A stretch of 64,000 nt of DNA. Source: Porphyrobacter sp. Its GTDB lineage: Bacteria > Pseudomonadota > Alphaproteobacteria > Sphingomonadales > Sphingomonadaceae. Position 1 is the stretch's first letter. Every line of letters begins with the position of its first letter. The stretch covers positions 372,001 to 436,000 of the forward strand of contig JAPZRO010000001.1 in the NCBI GenBank assembly GCA_027531395.1, read 5' to 3'. Positions 35,045-43,914 of this stretch are shown here, piece by piece. Both the position numbers and the translations under genes were made by a program. The notes under the pieces were generated by a model. The model had not been told where the DNA came from, searched no databases, and worked only from the letters and a program-made list of their open reading frames with translations.

Positions 35045-35535
35045 CCGAGGGCTATCCGCTGATCCCCGAGGACCTGCCCGATACCTTCAAGGCGGCGATG
35101 CGGCGGCTGGCGGCATCGGTCTCGATCGTCGTGGCCAAGGGCGATGAAGGTCCGGTCGGCATGGCGGCGACCTCGATCACCTCGCTGACGGTCGATCCGC
35201 CCGCGGTGCTGGTCTGCGTCAACCGCATGACCAGCCTGCACGCCTCGCTCGTCCCCACCGCCCCGCTCTCGGTCAATCTGCTCGCCCGCCACCAGCGCGA
35301 GGTGTCGATGGCCTTCGGCGGCGGCACCCCGCGCGAGGAGCGCTTCAAGGTCGGCGACTGGCAGGAGGGGGCCAACGGCCTGCCCGCGCTCGCCGATGCG
35401 CAGGCCAACCTCGAATGCGTGATCGACGCGATGCTGGCCTACGGCACCCACTCGATCGTCATCGCCCGCGTGATCCGCGCGCGCGTGAGCGACACCGTGG
35501 CGCCGCTGGTCTATCAGGACGGAGGTTACCTATGA
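35041..35535 (+). CDS. hsaB: HsaB, flavin reductase component of 3-HSA hydroxylase
   Basis: 164-residue flavin reductase-like domain protein: FKAAMRRLAASVSIVVAKGDEGPVGMAATSITSLTVDPPAVLVCVN is spread over residues 16-61, and the end HSIVIARVIRA…PLVYQDGGYL is typical. It supplies reduced FMN/FAD to HsaA. GTG start overlaps the HsaD stop; the C-terminus contains GGAGG, which is the ribosome site for the next gene. No alternative oxygenase needing it is nearby except HsaA. Confidence 0.83.
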   Translation: MTEGYPLIPEDLPDTFKAAMRRLAASVSIVVAKGDEGPVGMAATSITSLTVDPPAVLVCVNRMTSLHASLVPTAPLSVNLLARHQREVSMAFGGGTPREERFKVGDWQEGANGLPALADAQANLECVIDAMLAYGTHSIVIARVIRARVSDTVAPLVYQDGGYL

Positions 35536-36317
35536 CCCGCGAGGACATTGCCACGCTGCACGGCAGCCAGCTCTATCAGGCGCTGCGTGACGGGCGCACG
35601 CTGGCGCCGCTGATCGCACGCGATCCCTCGCTCACCATCGACGATGCCTATGCCATCAGCCTCGATTTCCTCGCCCGCCGCAGAGCGGACGGCGAGAAGG
35701 TGATCGGCAAGAAGATCGGCGTCACCAGCAAGGCGGTGCAGGACATGCTCGGCGTGCACCAGCCCGATTTCGGCTTTCTCACTGATGCCATGTTCGTCGA
35801 AGGCGATATCGACATTGCCGCGCACCGGCTGATCCAGCCGCGCGCCGAGGCGGAGATCGCCTTCATCCTTGCCGAGCCGCTGCGGGGGCCGGGGGTCACG
35901 TCCGAACAGGTGATCGCCGCCACCGCCGCGATCGCGCCCTGTTTCGAGATCGTCGACAGCCGCATCACCGACTGGAAAATCGGGATCGTCGATACGGTCG
36001 CGGACAATGCCTCCTGCGGGGTGTTCGTGCTGGGCGAGGCCCGCGCCGATCCGCGCGCGCATGATCTGCCGGGGCTGTTCGTCACCGTCACCAAGAACGG
36101 CGCACCCCTGTCCGAAGGCTATGGCGCTGCGGTGCAGGGCGATCCGGCGCAGGCGGTGGCGTGGCTCGCCAACACGCTGGGCGCTTACGGCGTGACACTG
36201 GAGGCGGGGGACGTGATCCTTTCGGGCTCGCTGGTGCCGCTCGAACCGGCGGTGGCAGGCGACGTTTTCGCAATGGAACTGCATGGAGTGGGCGGCTGCA
36301 CCGCGCGCTTCGTTTGA
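35532..36317 (+). CDS. hsaE: HsaE, 2-hydroxyhexa-2,4-dienoate hydratase
   Basis: 261-residue 2-hydroxypentadienoate hydratase family protein (MhpD/BphE type). KVIGKKIGVTSKAVQDMLGVHQPDFG and the metal-site segment RAEAEIAFILAEPL are visible, plus EIVDSRITDWKI. It adds water to 2-hydroxyhexa-2,4-dienoate to give 4-hydroxy-2-oxohexanoate. ATGA overlap with hsaB; HsaG follows after 9 bp. Confidence 0.84.
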   Translation: MTREDIATLHGSQLYQALRDGRTLAPLIARDPSLTIDDAYAISLDFLARRRADGEKVIGKKIGVTSKAVQDMLGVHQPDFGFLTDAMFVEGDIDIAAHRLIQPRAEAEIAFILAEPLRGPGVTSEQVIAATAAIAPCFEIVDSRITDWKIGIVDTVADNASCGVFVLGEARADPRAHDLPGLFVTVTKNGAPLSEGYGAAVQGDPAQAVAWLANTLGAYGVTLEAGDVILSGSLVPLEPAVAGDVFAMELHGVGGCTARFV

Positions 36318-36326
36318 GGGAATGAC

Positions 36327-37253
36327 ATGGGACGAGTGAAGGCCGCGATCATCGGCTCGGGCAATATCGGCACCGATCTGATGATGAAGATGATCAAGTA
36401 TCCGCAGAACATGGAGCTGGCCGCGGTGGTCGGGATCGATCCCGCCAGCGAGGGCCTAGCCATGGCGCGCGCGCATGGCATCGCCACCACGCATGAGGGG
36501 ATCGAGGGGCTGAAGGCGCTCGATTGCTACAAGGACATCCGCATCGCCTTCGACGCGACCAGCGCCTATGCCCACAAGGTCCATGATGCCGCGCTTCAGG
36601 CCGACGGCATCCGCGTGGTCGATCTGACCCCGGCCGCGATCGGCCCCTTCACCGTGCCGCCGGTCAACATGGAAGCGCATCTCGATGCGCCCAACGTCAA
36701 CATGGTGACCTGCGGCGGGCAGGCGACGATCCCGATGGTCGCCGCCGTCAGCCAGGTCGCGAAGGTGCACTATGCCGAGATCGTCGCTTCGGTCTCGTCC
36801 CGCTCGGCCGGGCCGGGGACGCGCGCCAATATCGACGAGTTCACCCGCACCACCGCCCGCGCCATCGAAGCCGTCGGCGGGGCGACGCGCGGCAAGGCGA
36901 TCATCATCCTCAACCCCGCCGAACCGCCGATGATCATGCGCGACACCGTCTTCACCCTGTCCGAAGGGGCGGACGAGGACGCGATCCGCGCCTCGGTCGA
37001 GGCGATGGTCGCCAAGGTGCAGGCCTATGTCCCGGGCTACCGGCTGAAGCAGCAGGTGCAGTTCGAGCGCTATGGCGACAACAATCCGCTGAAGATCCCC
37101 GGCATGGGCGAATTCACCGGCATCAAGACCATGATCCTGCTCGAAGTCGAAGGCGCGGGCGATTACCTGCCGAGCTATTCGGGCAATCTCGACATCATGA
37201 CGGCGGCGGCCAAGGCCACCGGCGAGCTGATCGCGGAAAGGATCGCGGCATGA
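36327..37253 (+). CDS. hsaG: HsaG, acylating propionaldehyde/acetaldehyde dehydrogenase
   Basis: 308-residue acylating aldehyde dehydrogenase (MhpF/BphJ type). NAD-binding [10 protein letters not shown] is at residues 10-19 and catalytic Cys129 is in [12 protein letters not shown]. It converts the propanal released by HsaF to propionyl-CoA, probably in a channelled HsaF-HsaG complex, as shown for homologous enzymes. Overlaps hsaF by four bases. Substrate inferred from the pathway. Confidence 0.86.
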   Translation: MGRVKAAIIGSGNIGTDLMMKMIKYPQNMELAAVVGIDPASEGLAMARAHGIATTHEGIEGLKALDCYKDIRIAFDATSAYAHKVHDAALQADGIRVVDLTPAAIGPFTVPPVNMEAHLDAPNVNMVTCGGQATIPMVAAVSQVAKVHYAEIVASVSSRSAGPGTRANIDEFTRTTARAIEAVGGATRGKAIIILNPAEPPMIMRDTVFTLSEGADEDAIRASVEAMVAKVQAYVPGYRLKQQVQFERYGDNNPLKIPGMGEFTGIKTMILLEVEGAGDYLPSYSGNLDIMTAAAKATGELIAERIAA

Positions 37254-38296
37254 ACGTCGGCTTCGACGTCGCAAAGGGCGACAAGCTCTACATCCAGGAC
37301 GTGACCCTGCGCGACGGGATGCACGCCATCCGCCACATGTATGGCGTCGATCACGTCCGCCAGATCGCCGCCGCGCTCGATGCCGCTGGCGTCGATGCGA
37401 TCGAGGTCGCGCATGGCGACGGTCTTTCCGGCATGAGCTTCAACTACGGCTTCGGCGCGCATACCGACTGGGAATGGCTCGAAGCCGTGGCCGAAGTGCT
37501 GACCCGCTCGGTGCTGACCACGCTGATCCTGCCCGGGGTAGGCACGGTCGAGGAACTGCGCCGCGCCTATGACATCGGCGTGCGCTCGGTCCGGGTGGCG
37601 ACCCATTGCACCGAGGCCGACGTATCGAAGCAGCATATCGGCATCGCCCGCGATCTCGGGATGGATGTGGCGGGCTTCCTGATGATGAGCCACATGATCG
37701 ACGCCGAGGCGCTGGCGCAACAGGCCGCGCTGATGGAAAGCTACGGCGCTGAGTGCGTCTATGTCACCGACAGCGGCGGCGCGCTCGACATGGACGGGGT
37801 GCGCGAAAGGCTCGAAGCCTATGACCGCGTGCTCAAGCCCGAAACCCAGCGCGGGATGCACGCGCACCACAATCTCGGCCTCGGGGTCGCCAATTCGATC
37901 GTCGCGGCGCAATATGGCGCAGTGCGGATCGATGCGAGCCTTGCAGGCATGGGTGCAGGCGCGGGCAATGCCCCGCTCGAAGTCTTCATCGCCGCCGCCG
38001 ACCGCAAGGGCTGGAACCACGGCTGCGACGTCATGGCGCTGATGGACGCCGCTGAGGATCTGGTGCGCCCGCTGCAGGATCGCCCCGTCCGCGTCGACCG
38101 CGAGACATTGAGCCTCGGCTATGCCGGGGTCTATTCCTCCTTCCTGCGCCATGCCGAGAAGGCGGCGGCGGACTACGGGCTCGACACCCGCGCGATCCTC
38201 GTCGAGCTCGGGCGGCGCAAGATGGTCGGCGGGCAGGAGGACATGATCGTCGACGTCGCGCTCGACATGCTCAAGGCGCAGGGCACGAATGGCTGA
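37250..38296 (+). CDS. hsaF: HsaF, 4-hydroxy-2-oxohexanoate aldolase
   Basis: 348-residue DRE-TIM aldolase (MhpE/BphI type). The start of the barrel, [16 protein letters not shown], carries the Arg-Asp pair, and metal-binding His residues are in [13 protein letters not shown]. It splits 4-hydroxy-2-oxohexanoate into pyruvate and propanal. Overlaps hsaG and, by eight bases, the following flavoprotein. Full length for the family. Confidence 0.88.
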   Translation: MNVGFDVAKGDKLYIQDVTLRDGMHAIRHMYGVDHVRQIAAALDAAGVDAIEVAHGDGLSGMSFNYGFGAHTDWEWLEAVAEVLTRSVLTTLILPGVGTVEELRRAYDIGVRSVRVATHCTEADVSKQHIGIARDLGMDVAGFLMMSHMIDAEALAQQAALMESYGAECVYVTDSGGALDMDGVRERLEAYDRVLKPETQRGMHAHHNLGLGVANSIVAAQYGAVRIDASLAGMGAGAGNAPLEVFIAAADRKGWNHGCDVMALMDAAEDLVRPLQDRPVRVDRETLSLGYAGVYSSFLRHAEKAAADYGLDTRAILVELGRRKMVGGQEDMIVDVALDMLKAQGTNG

Positions 38297-39749
38297 GATC
38301 TCGCTCCATCGTCCCTTCCCGGCCGATGCGGTCGAACACTGGGACTTCACCACCGACGTGGCCGTGATCGGCTTCGGCGCGGCGGGGGCCTGCGCGGCGA
38401 TCGAAGCCGCCGATGCGGGCGCGAAGGTGATGCTGTTCGAGCGCAATTCGGGCAGCGGCGGGGCCTCGGGCCTCTCGGGCGGCGAAATCTATATCGGCGG
38501 GGGCGGCGGCACCGATGCCCAGCGCGCGGCGGGCTTCGAGGATACGACCGAGGACTTCATCGCCTATCTCAAGGCTGCCGGCGGCCCCTGCGTCAACGAG
38601 GCCAAGTGCGAACGCTACGGGCGCGAGGCGCTGGCGCATTACGACTGGCTCAAGGCGCAAGGCGTGCCCTATCGCGGCAATTACCTGCCCGGCAAGCATA
38701 TCGAGCCGACCGACGATTCCACCCTGATCTGGTCGGGCAGCGAAGCCGCCGCGCCGTTCTGCGACATCGCCAAGCCCGCTCCGCGTGGTCACACCATCCG
38801 GCACATGGGCTGGGGCGGCGGGCGCCCGCTGGTCGACGTGCTGGAAGCCAGCGCCCGCGCCAAGGAAGTGGAAGTCGTGGCTGACGCCCGCGCGCTCGCC
38901 CTGATCGAGGACGCGGGGCGCATCTGCGGCGTGGTGGTGCGGATCGACAATCAACCGCGCTTCGTGCGCGCCGCCCGGGGCGTGGTGCTCGCCACCGGCG
39001 GCTTCGTGTTCAACGAGGCGATGCGCCGCAAGCATTGCCCCGAGACCTTCAAGCTCAATGATCCGATCGGCGACAAGGACGACGGCGCCGGCATCATGCT
39101 GGGCGTGGGCGCGGGCGGCGAGGCGATCCACATGGAGCAGTTCTTCACCACCTGCCCCTGGACCATGCCCGAAAGCCACGCCTACGGGGTGTTCGTCAAC
39201 ATCCACGGCCAGCGCTTCATCAACGAGGATTGCTACCACGGACGGGTCAGCCGCTGCGCCGTCGACCAGCCGGGCGGCAAGGTCTACCTGCTGCTCGACA
39301 ACGCCCATTTCGTCCAGCCGATGGACTTCGCCCGCATCGCCATCGCCGGAACGGGGGAGACGTGGGAGGAGGTCGAGGGCGAGCTCGGCATGGCCGAGGG
39401 CACGCTTTCGGCAACGATGGCGTTCTACAACGCCCATGCGCGCGAGGGGCGCGATCCGCTGTTCGACAAGCGCGCGCCGATCCTGACGCCGCTCGACCAA
39501 GGCCCGTTCGTGGCGCTCGAGCTCGATTTTCAGGGCAGCTATTTCAGCTTCTTCACCTTGGGCGGGCTCAACACCTCGGCCGATGGCGAAGTGCTGGACC
39601 GCAGCGGCGCGCCGATCCCCGGCCTGTTCGCCGCCGGGCGCTGCACCTCGGGCCTGCCGGCCTGGGGTCATGGCTATTCCTCGGGGATGAGCCTTGCCGA
39701 TGCGACCTTCTTCGGGCGGCAGGCGGGCAAAGGTGCGGCGCGTGGATGA
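38289..39749 (+). CDS. KstD-like FAD-dependent oxidoreductase (fumarate reductase family)
   Basis: 486-residue FAD flavoprotein. The dinucleotide-binding segment [21 protein letters not shown] is near residue 26, and [17 protein letters not shown] near 235. The C-terminal end [25 protein letters not shown] is the second FAD contact. It is related to 3-ketosteroid dehydrogenases but lacks the Tyr-x3-Gly active-site pair of classic KstD; here Tyr is followed by Ser-Ser-Gly. A different KstD lies at 47.1 kb. Likely a steroid desaturase or reductase with another double-bond position; in the hsa operon with eight-base overlaps on both sides. Confidence 0.75.
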   Translation: MAEISLHRPFPADAVEHWDFTTDVAVIGFGAAGACAAIEAADAGAKVMLFERNSGSGGASGLSGGEIYIGGGGGTDAQRAAGFEDTTEDFIAYLKAAGGPCVNEAKCERYGREALAHYDWLKAQGVPYRGNYLPGKHIEPTDDSTLIWSGSEAAAPFCDIAKPAPRGHTIRHMGWGGGRPLVDVLEASARAKEVEVVADARALALIEDAGRICGVVVRIDNQPRFVRAARGVVLATGGFVFNEAMRRKHCPETFKLNDPIGDKDDGAGIMLGVGAGGEAIHMEQFFTTCPWTMPESHAYGVFVNIHGQRFINEDCYHGRVSRCAVDQPGGKVYLLLDNAHFVQPMDFARIAIAGTGETWEEVEGELGMAEGTLSATMAFYNAHAREGRDPLFDKRAPILTPLDQGPFVALELDFQGSYFSFFTLGGLNTSADGEVLDRSGAPIPGLFAAGRCTSGLPAWGHGYSSGMSLADATFFGRQAGKGAARG

Positions 39750-40188
39750 GGCGCGTCTGCGGGCGCTCGAGGATCGCGAGGCGATCCGCAATCTGATCGC
39801 ATCCTACGGCCCGCTGGCCGACAGCGGCGATGCCGAAGCGGTCGCGCGGCTTTGGACCGGGGACGGGGTCTATGCCGTCGACGGCTTTCCCGAAGCGTGC
39901 GGCCATGAAGCGATTGCGGCGCTGATCACCGGGCCAGTGCACCAGACGCTGATGGCGCGCGGCTGCGCCCATGTTCTGGGCGCGCCGGTGATCGACCTCG
40001 ATGGCGAGCGGGCAAGTGCGCGCTGCCATTCGGTGGTGCTCGCCAAGGCTGGCGAGGGCTGGGAGGCGGTGCGCGTCGCGGCCAATCGCTGGGAACTGGC
40101 GCGCACGCCTGAAGGCTGGCGGGTCACGCGGCGTGACAATGCCCTGCTCGACGGGCGGGAGGCGGCGCGGGCGCTGCTGGCGCGCTAG
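39742..40188 (+). CDS. SnoaL/BaiE-like NTF2-fold protein
   Basis: 148-residue SnoaL-type protein. LEDREAIRNLIASYGPLADSGDAEAVARLW is the helix pair with the Tyr and Asp seen in BaiE-type dehydratases, and CAHVLGAPVIDLDGERASARCHS follows with a His. GTG 39742 is chosen as the start, with AAAGG upstream. It ends the hsa operon; its TAG shares the bases CTAG with the TAG of the converging SDR. A steroid dehydratase, isomerase or accessory role is possible, not proven. Confidence 0.72.
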   Translation: MDEARLRALEDREAIRNLIASYGPLADSGDAEAVARLWTGDGVYAVDGFPEACGHEAIAALITGPVHQTLMARGCAHVLGAPVIDLDGERASARCHSVVLAKAGEGWEAVRVAANRWELARTPEGWRVTRRDNALLDGREAARALLAR

Positions 40189-40925
40189 CTCACCAGCTGG
40201 CCGCCATCCACCACCAGCACGCTGCCGGTGGCCTTGCGCGCCTGTTCCGAGGCAAGGAAGGCGACCGCCTCGGCAATGTCCTCGGGCGCACAGCTGCCGT
40301 CGACCAGCTTGGGCATCCCGCGCATCACCATGTCCCAGTCGAGATCGCCCGCGGGCGGGGCCTGCTGGGTCATCGGCGTAGTGACATGGCCGGGGCAGAC
40401 CGCGTTCACCCGCACACCCCTGGCCGCATATTCGGCCGCCAGCGCGGTGGTCATGCCGACCACGGCGTGTTTCGAGGCGCAGTAGCCGGCGGTGTAGATC
40501 ATGCCCCGCAGCCCCGAGGTCGAGCCTATATTGACGATATTGCCCTTGGCTTCGACGAGGTGCGGCAGCGCGGCCTTGCAGATCACGAAGACAGAGGTGG
40601 TGTTGATCCGCAGCAGCCGCTCGAAATCGGCGACGGCGAAATCCTCGGTCGGCCCCCATTTGAGCATCCCGGCAACGTTGCACACCACGTCGAGTCCCTC
40701 GCGCGCCGCGGCATCGACCAGCGCCAGACAGGAAGCATGATCCTCGGCATCGTAGACGACCGGAACCGCCGCCTCCCCGATCATCGCCGCCGTTTCGGCA
40801 AGGCCGGCCGCATTGATATCGCCGATGGTGACGCGCGCGCCCTCGCGGGCGAACAGGATCGCGGTTGCGCGTCCGATCCCCGAGGCGGCACCCGTCACCA
40901 GCACGTTCTTGCCTGCAAATCGCAT
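40185..40925 (-). CDS. SDR family oxidoreductase
   Basis: 246-residue short-chain dehydrogenase: VTGAASGIGRATAILFAREG, CNVAGMLKWG in place of NNAG, NIGSTSGLRG and YCASKHAVVGM with the Tyr-x3-Lys pair, then VNAVCPGHVTTPM. The start at 40925 removes an unrelated upstream extension. Third gene of the TonB-receptor operon (receptor, NTF2-like, this SDR). Hydroxysteroid dehydrogenase is the likely class; the position acted on is unknown. Confidence 0.78.
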   Translation of the reverse strand: MRFAGKNVLVTGAASGIGRATAILFAREGARVTIGDINAAGLAETAAMIGEAAVPVVYDAEDHASCLALVDAAAREGLDVVCNVAGMLKWGPTEDFAVADFERLLRINTTSVFVICKAALPHLVEAKGNIVNIGSTSGLRGMIYTAGYCASKHAVVGMTTALAAEYAARGVRVNAVCPGHVTTPMTQQAPPAGDLDWDMVMRGMPKLVDGSCAPEDIAEAVAFLASEQARKATGSVLVVDGGQLVS

Positions 40926-40938
40926 GATTCCGAAAATC

Positions 40939-41442
40939 CTAGCCAAAGGTTGCGGGCGGTTCGCCCATAGTGCTGACCGTGACCGATCCACGCTCGTCGA
41001 CCGAGTGGATCAGGCACGAATGGCGGCGCGAGCGGGTTTCGGCGATCCACCAGCGCCCGTCCTGCTTCACATAGAGATCCTCATATTCGACCCCCATCAG
41101 CGTGAGCGTGCGGTTGGCGAGGTTGATCGAATGGAACAGCAGCGACCACGCCCCGCAAGCGCGTTCTGGTGTCTCGAAGGTGATGACCCCGTTGGCGCCG
41201 TGATGGATGTCGAACACGCCGGGCGCGCAGCCCATGGCGCGGTAGACCTCGACGAAGGCCTCGCGCCCGGCGAACGGCGGAAAGCCGTCGTAGGCGATCA
41301 CCGCGCCCTCGGGCAGCAGGGTATCGCGCAGGGTTTCGACGTCCTTCGTGTCGCAAGCACGCAGGTAGCGGGCCTTGAGGTCGCGAATGGCGCGGTCGTC
41401 TTCCAGCCGCGCCAGCCGCTGCTCCAGCCCCGCGAAGTCCAT
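40939..41442 (-). CDS. BaiE/Hsh2-like SnoaL-fold protein (putative steroid dehydratase)
   Basis: 167-residue SnoaL-4 protein that reads like bile acid 7-alpha-dehydratase BaiE and the sphingomonad 7-alpha-hydroxysteroid dehydratase Hsh2: LEDDRAIRDLKARYLRACDTKDVETL aligns with BaiE's opening helices, putting Tyr26 and Asp31 at its Tyr30/Asp35; His80/81 (DIHHGANG) corresponds to its His83. The Asp106 position is not clearly kept. The gene overlaps the TonB receptor stop by one base and is followed by an SDR. Steroid dehydration is a hypothesis; isomerase or other NTF2 functions remain possible. Confidence 0.7.
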   Translation of the reverse strand: MDFAGLEQRLARLEDDRAIRDLKARYLRACDTKDVETLRDTLLPEGAVIAYDGFPPFAGREAFVEVYRAMGCAPGVFDIHHGANGVITFETPERACGAWSLLFHSINLANRTLTLMGVEYEDLYVKQDGRWWIAETRSRRHSCLIHSVDERGSVTVSTMGEPPATFG

Positions 41443-43766
41443 CAGAACCGGGCGCCCAGAGTCACGCCGAAGGTGCGCGGATCGGGGAAATAGCCCAGCA
41501 GGATGCCGCCGAAGCCCGGGCCGAAGTCGATGAAGTTCGACGGCGCGTCTTCCTTGGTCAGGTTGCGCACGAACACCGAGAAATCGGCCTCGAGCCCGCC
41601 GATCGGAAACTCCGCCAGCGTGGCGCGCAGGTTGACGATGGTGCGGCCCGGCGACTGGGTCGATGCGGCGACCTGATCCGATGCCGCCGGTGCCGTCAGC
41701 GCATAGGGGAAGGTGAAGTACTTCGAGGAATAGTTGAGGTCGGCATAGAGGTTGAGCTTACCCCAATCGCCTTCAGCAACCTTCCAGTCGGCCCCGATCG
41801 AGGCGGTGGTCCTGGGCGCGTGCGGGAAGGCGCGGTTGTCCGACACGTCGACGCCGCCGTCGATGAAGCGGTTGTATTCGGGATCGAGCAGCGCGAGCGA
41901 GGCATTGATCGTCAGGCTGTCGAAGGGACGCAGCACGGTCTCGATCTCGAGCCCCTGGATGCGCGCGGCGGCCGCGTTCTGGATCACCGAGGCCGCGCCC
42001 GTGGTGGCGGTGAACACCGACAGCTGCATGTCCTTGCTGTCGTTGCGGAAGGCGGCGAGGTTGACGATCAGGCGGTCATCGAGGAAGCGGCTCTTGATGC
42101 CGAATTCATAGCTGTCGACCTGTTCCGGCAGATAGGGCTGGCACAGTTCGAGCGCCCCGCTCGGGCAGTCGGCGGTCGGCGCGGCAAAGACGTTGCTCTC
42201 GCCGTTGAAGCCGCCCGATTTGAAGCCCTGCGCGAAACGGGCGTAGAGGTTGATGTTGTCGCTCGCGGCGTAGCTCAGCGTCACCGCCGGCGAGAAGTCG
42301 CTGAACTTCGCGTCGGGAATGTCGCCATAGGCCAGATCGGCGATCACCAGCGGGCTGAAGATGCCGTTGGCGGGATCGAAATTGATCCGGAAGAAGCGGC
42401 TGATGTCCTTGGTTTCCTCGGTATAGCGGCCGCCAAGGGTGAGCTTCAGACTGTCGGTGATGTCGTAATCGAGCTGGGCATAGATCGCCCATGCCTCGGT
42501 GTTCGAGCCATAGTTGGAATCGAGATTCACCCCGCCGCCGAAATAGGTCTGCGGGTTCACCGTCTCGGCCTTCTCGTCGAAGTAGAACGCGCCCACGACA
42601 TAGGCGAGGCGGTCCGCGAAGGCGGTGCCGGTCACCTGCAACTCCTGGCTGAAGGCGTGATAGTCGCTGATGCGCTGGGTGAAGGCGACCGGGAAGGGCG
42701 AGCCGTCGAGATCGAGGCCGTCGGCCCAAGCCAGATCGCGATAGGCGGTGATCGACTTGATCTCGGCATTGCCCAGGTCAGCCGTGAGGGTCAGGGCATG
42801 ACCATAGCTGCGCGAGCGTTCGTAGACCGGCGCATCGATCGCGGCGGTGGTCACGCGGTCGGGGTTGGCGACCCGGTCGAGCGGGAAGAACGCCCCGCCA
42901 AAGGCATAGCTGGGCGAGCCCGGATCGAAGATGTCGCGCGGGTCGCTATTGCGGTTGACCCGCAGCAGCTGCGAGAACGGCGGGGTCTGGTTCGACTTGC
43001 TGTAGTCGTAGGTGTAATCGGCAGTGATGCTGTCCGAAAGCTCGGCGCGCAGCTGGACCATGAAGCTGCCGCTGTCGATCGAGTCGGTGTGATTACGGCC
43101 GCGCCCGTCGGGGGCGGTGAGATCGATCAGCCCGTCGCGCGTGCGATACTGGCCCGAGACCTTGGCCGAGAATGCGCCCATCTGCGGCAGATCGACCACC
43201 CCGCGCAGCCGCACCTCGTTAAAGCTGCCATAGGTGATCTCGGCCATCCCGCCCGCTTCGCCGCTCGGCTTCTTGGTCACGAGATTGACCGCGCCGGCCA
43301 GCGCGTTGCGGCCATAGAGCGTGCCCTGCGGCCCGCGCAGGATCTCGACCCGCTCGAGATCGGCGATGTCGAAGATCGAGCCCTGCGCCTTGGCGATGTA
43401 GACCCCGTCGAGATAGAGGCCCACCGCCGGCTCCCACGTGATCGCCGGGTTGATGGTGACCGAGCCGCGGATCGCGATCTGCGAGATGGTCTTCGAGGCG
43501 GGCGCGCGTTCGAACTTCACGTTCGGCGCGATAGTGCCGAGATCGTCGATCGAATCGATCCCGCGGGTTTCGAGGAACTGGCTGCCCAGCGCGGTGATCG
43601 CGATCGGCACGTCCTGCACGTTTTCGGCGCGCTTCTGGGCGGTGACGACGATCAGTCCGATGCCGTCGGACGGATCCTCGAGCGCAGCCGCATCCTGCGC
43701 AGCGGCGGGCACCGCAAGCGCGCCGGCCAGTGCGCAAATCGAGGCCGTGGTGAACAATGCCTTCAT
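41442..43766 (-). CDS. TonB-dependent outer membrane receptor
   Basis: 774-residue TonB receptor. A signal peptide (MKALFTTASICALAGALAVP onward) ends near AAAQ, then IGLIVVTAQKRAEN as TonB-box region, plug with AVGLYLDGVYIAKAQGS, EILRGPQGTLYGRNALAGAV, and a barrel ending VTLGARF. It is the best candidate for outer-membrane steroid or bile-salt uptake: its promoter holds operator site 2 and it is cotranscribed with a BaiE-like protein and an SDR. Divergent from the DUF1254-P450 operon. Confidence 0.93.
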   Translation of the reverse strand: MKALFTTASICALAGALAVPAAAQDAAALEDPSDGIGLIVVTAQKRAENVQDVPIAITALGSQFLETRGIDSIDDLGTIAPNVKFERAPASKTISQIAIRGSVTINPAITWEPAVGLYLDGVYIAKAQGSIFDIADLERVEILRGPQGTLYGRNALAGAVNLVTKKPSGEAGGMAEITYGSFNEVRLRGVVDLPQMGAFSAKVSGQYRTRDGLIDLTAPDGRGRNHTDSIDSGSFMVQLRAELSDSITADYTYDYSKSNQTPPFSQLLRVNRNSDPRDIFDPGSPSYAFGGAFFPLDRVANPDRVTTAAIDAPVYERSRSYGHALTLTADLGNAEIKSITAYRDLAWADGLDLDGSPFPVAFTQRISDYHAFSQELQVTGTAFADRLAYVVGAFYFDEKAETVNPQTYFGGGVNLDSNYGSNTEAWAIYAQLDYDITDSLKLTLGGRYTEETKDISRFFRINFDPANGIFSPLVIADLAYGDIPDAKFSDFSPAVTLSYAASDNINLYARFAQGFKSGGFNGESNVFAAPTADCPSGALELCQPYLPEQVDSYEFGIKSRFLDDRLIVNLAAFRNDSKDMQLSVFTATTGAASVIQNAAAARIQGLEIETVLRPFDSLTINASLALLDPEYNRFIDGGVDVSDNRAFPHAPRTTASIGADWKVAEGDWGKLNLYADLNYSSKYFTFPYALTAPAASDQVAASTQSPGRTIVNLRATLAEFPIGGLEADFSVFVRNLTKEDAPSNFIDFGPGFGGILLGYFPDPRTFGVTLGARF

Positions 43767-43808
43767 GCTGTCCTCTCCTCTGCCAACCTCGTTGGGCTGG
43801 CGCTTTCT

Positions 43809-43836
43809 GCGTATTTTTTATTACCTCTCTTTACGC
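43809..43836. promoter_or_regulatory. 28-bp inverted repeat, steroid-regulon operator site 2
   Basis: GCGTA, eighteen bases, TACGC, with perfectly complementary five-base arms. It lies between the TonB receptor start (43766) and the DUF1254 gene (43915), placing it 57 bp from one start and about 92 bp from the other when measured from its centre. Confidence 0.7.
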
Positions 43837-43914
43837 GTTCATGATAGACATGGCAATTGAAATAGCGTTAGCGTAGCGAGAAGAGAAAAAGTCTGCGCGA
43901 TTGAAGGAGGGGGA

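Noticed and set aside
41820..43844. 674-codon plus-strand frame over the TonB receptor
   Set aside because: His/Arg/Asp-rich pattern typical of antisense frames in GC-rich DNA; the receptor on the minus strand has signal, plug and barrel.
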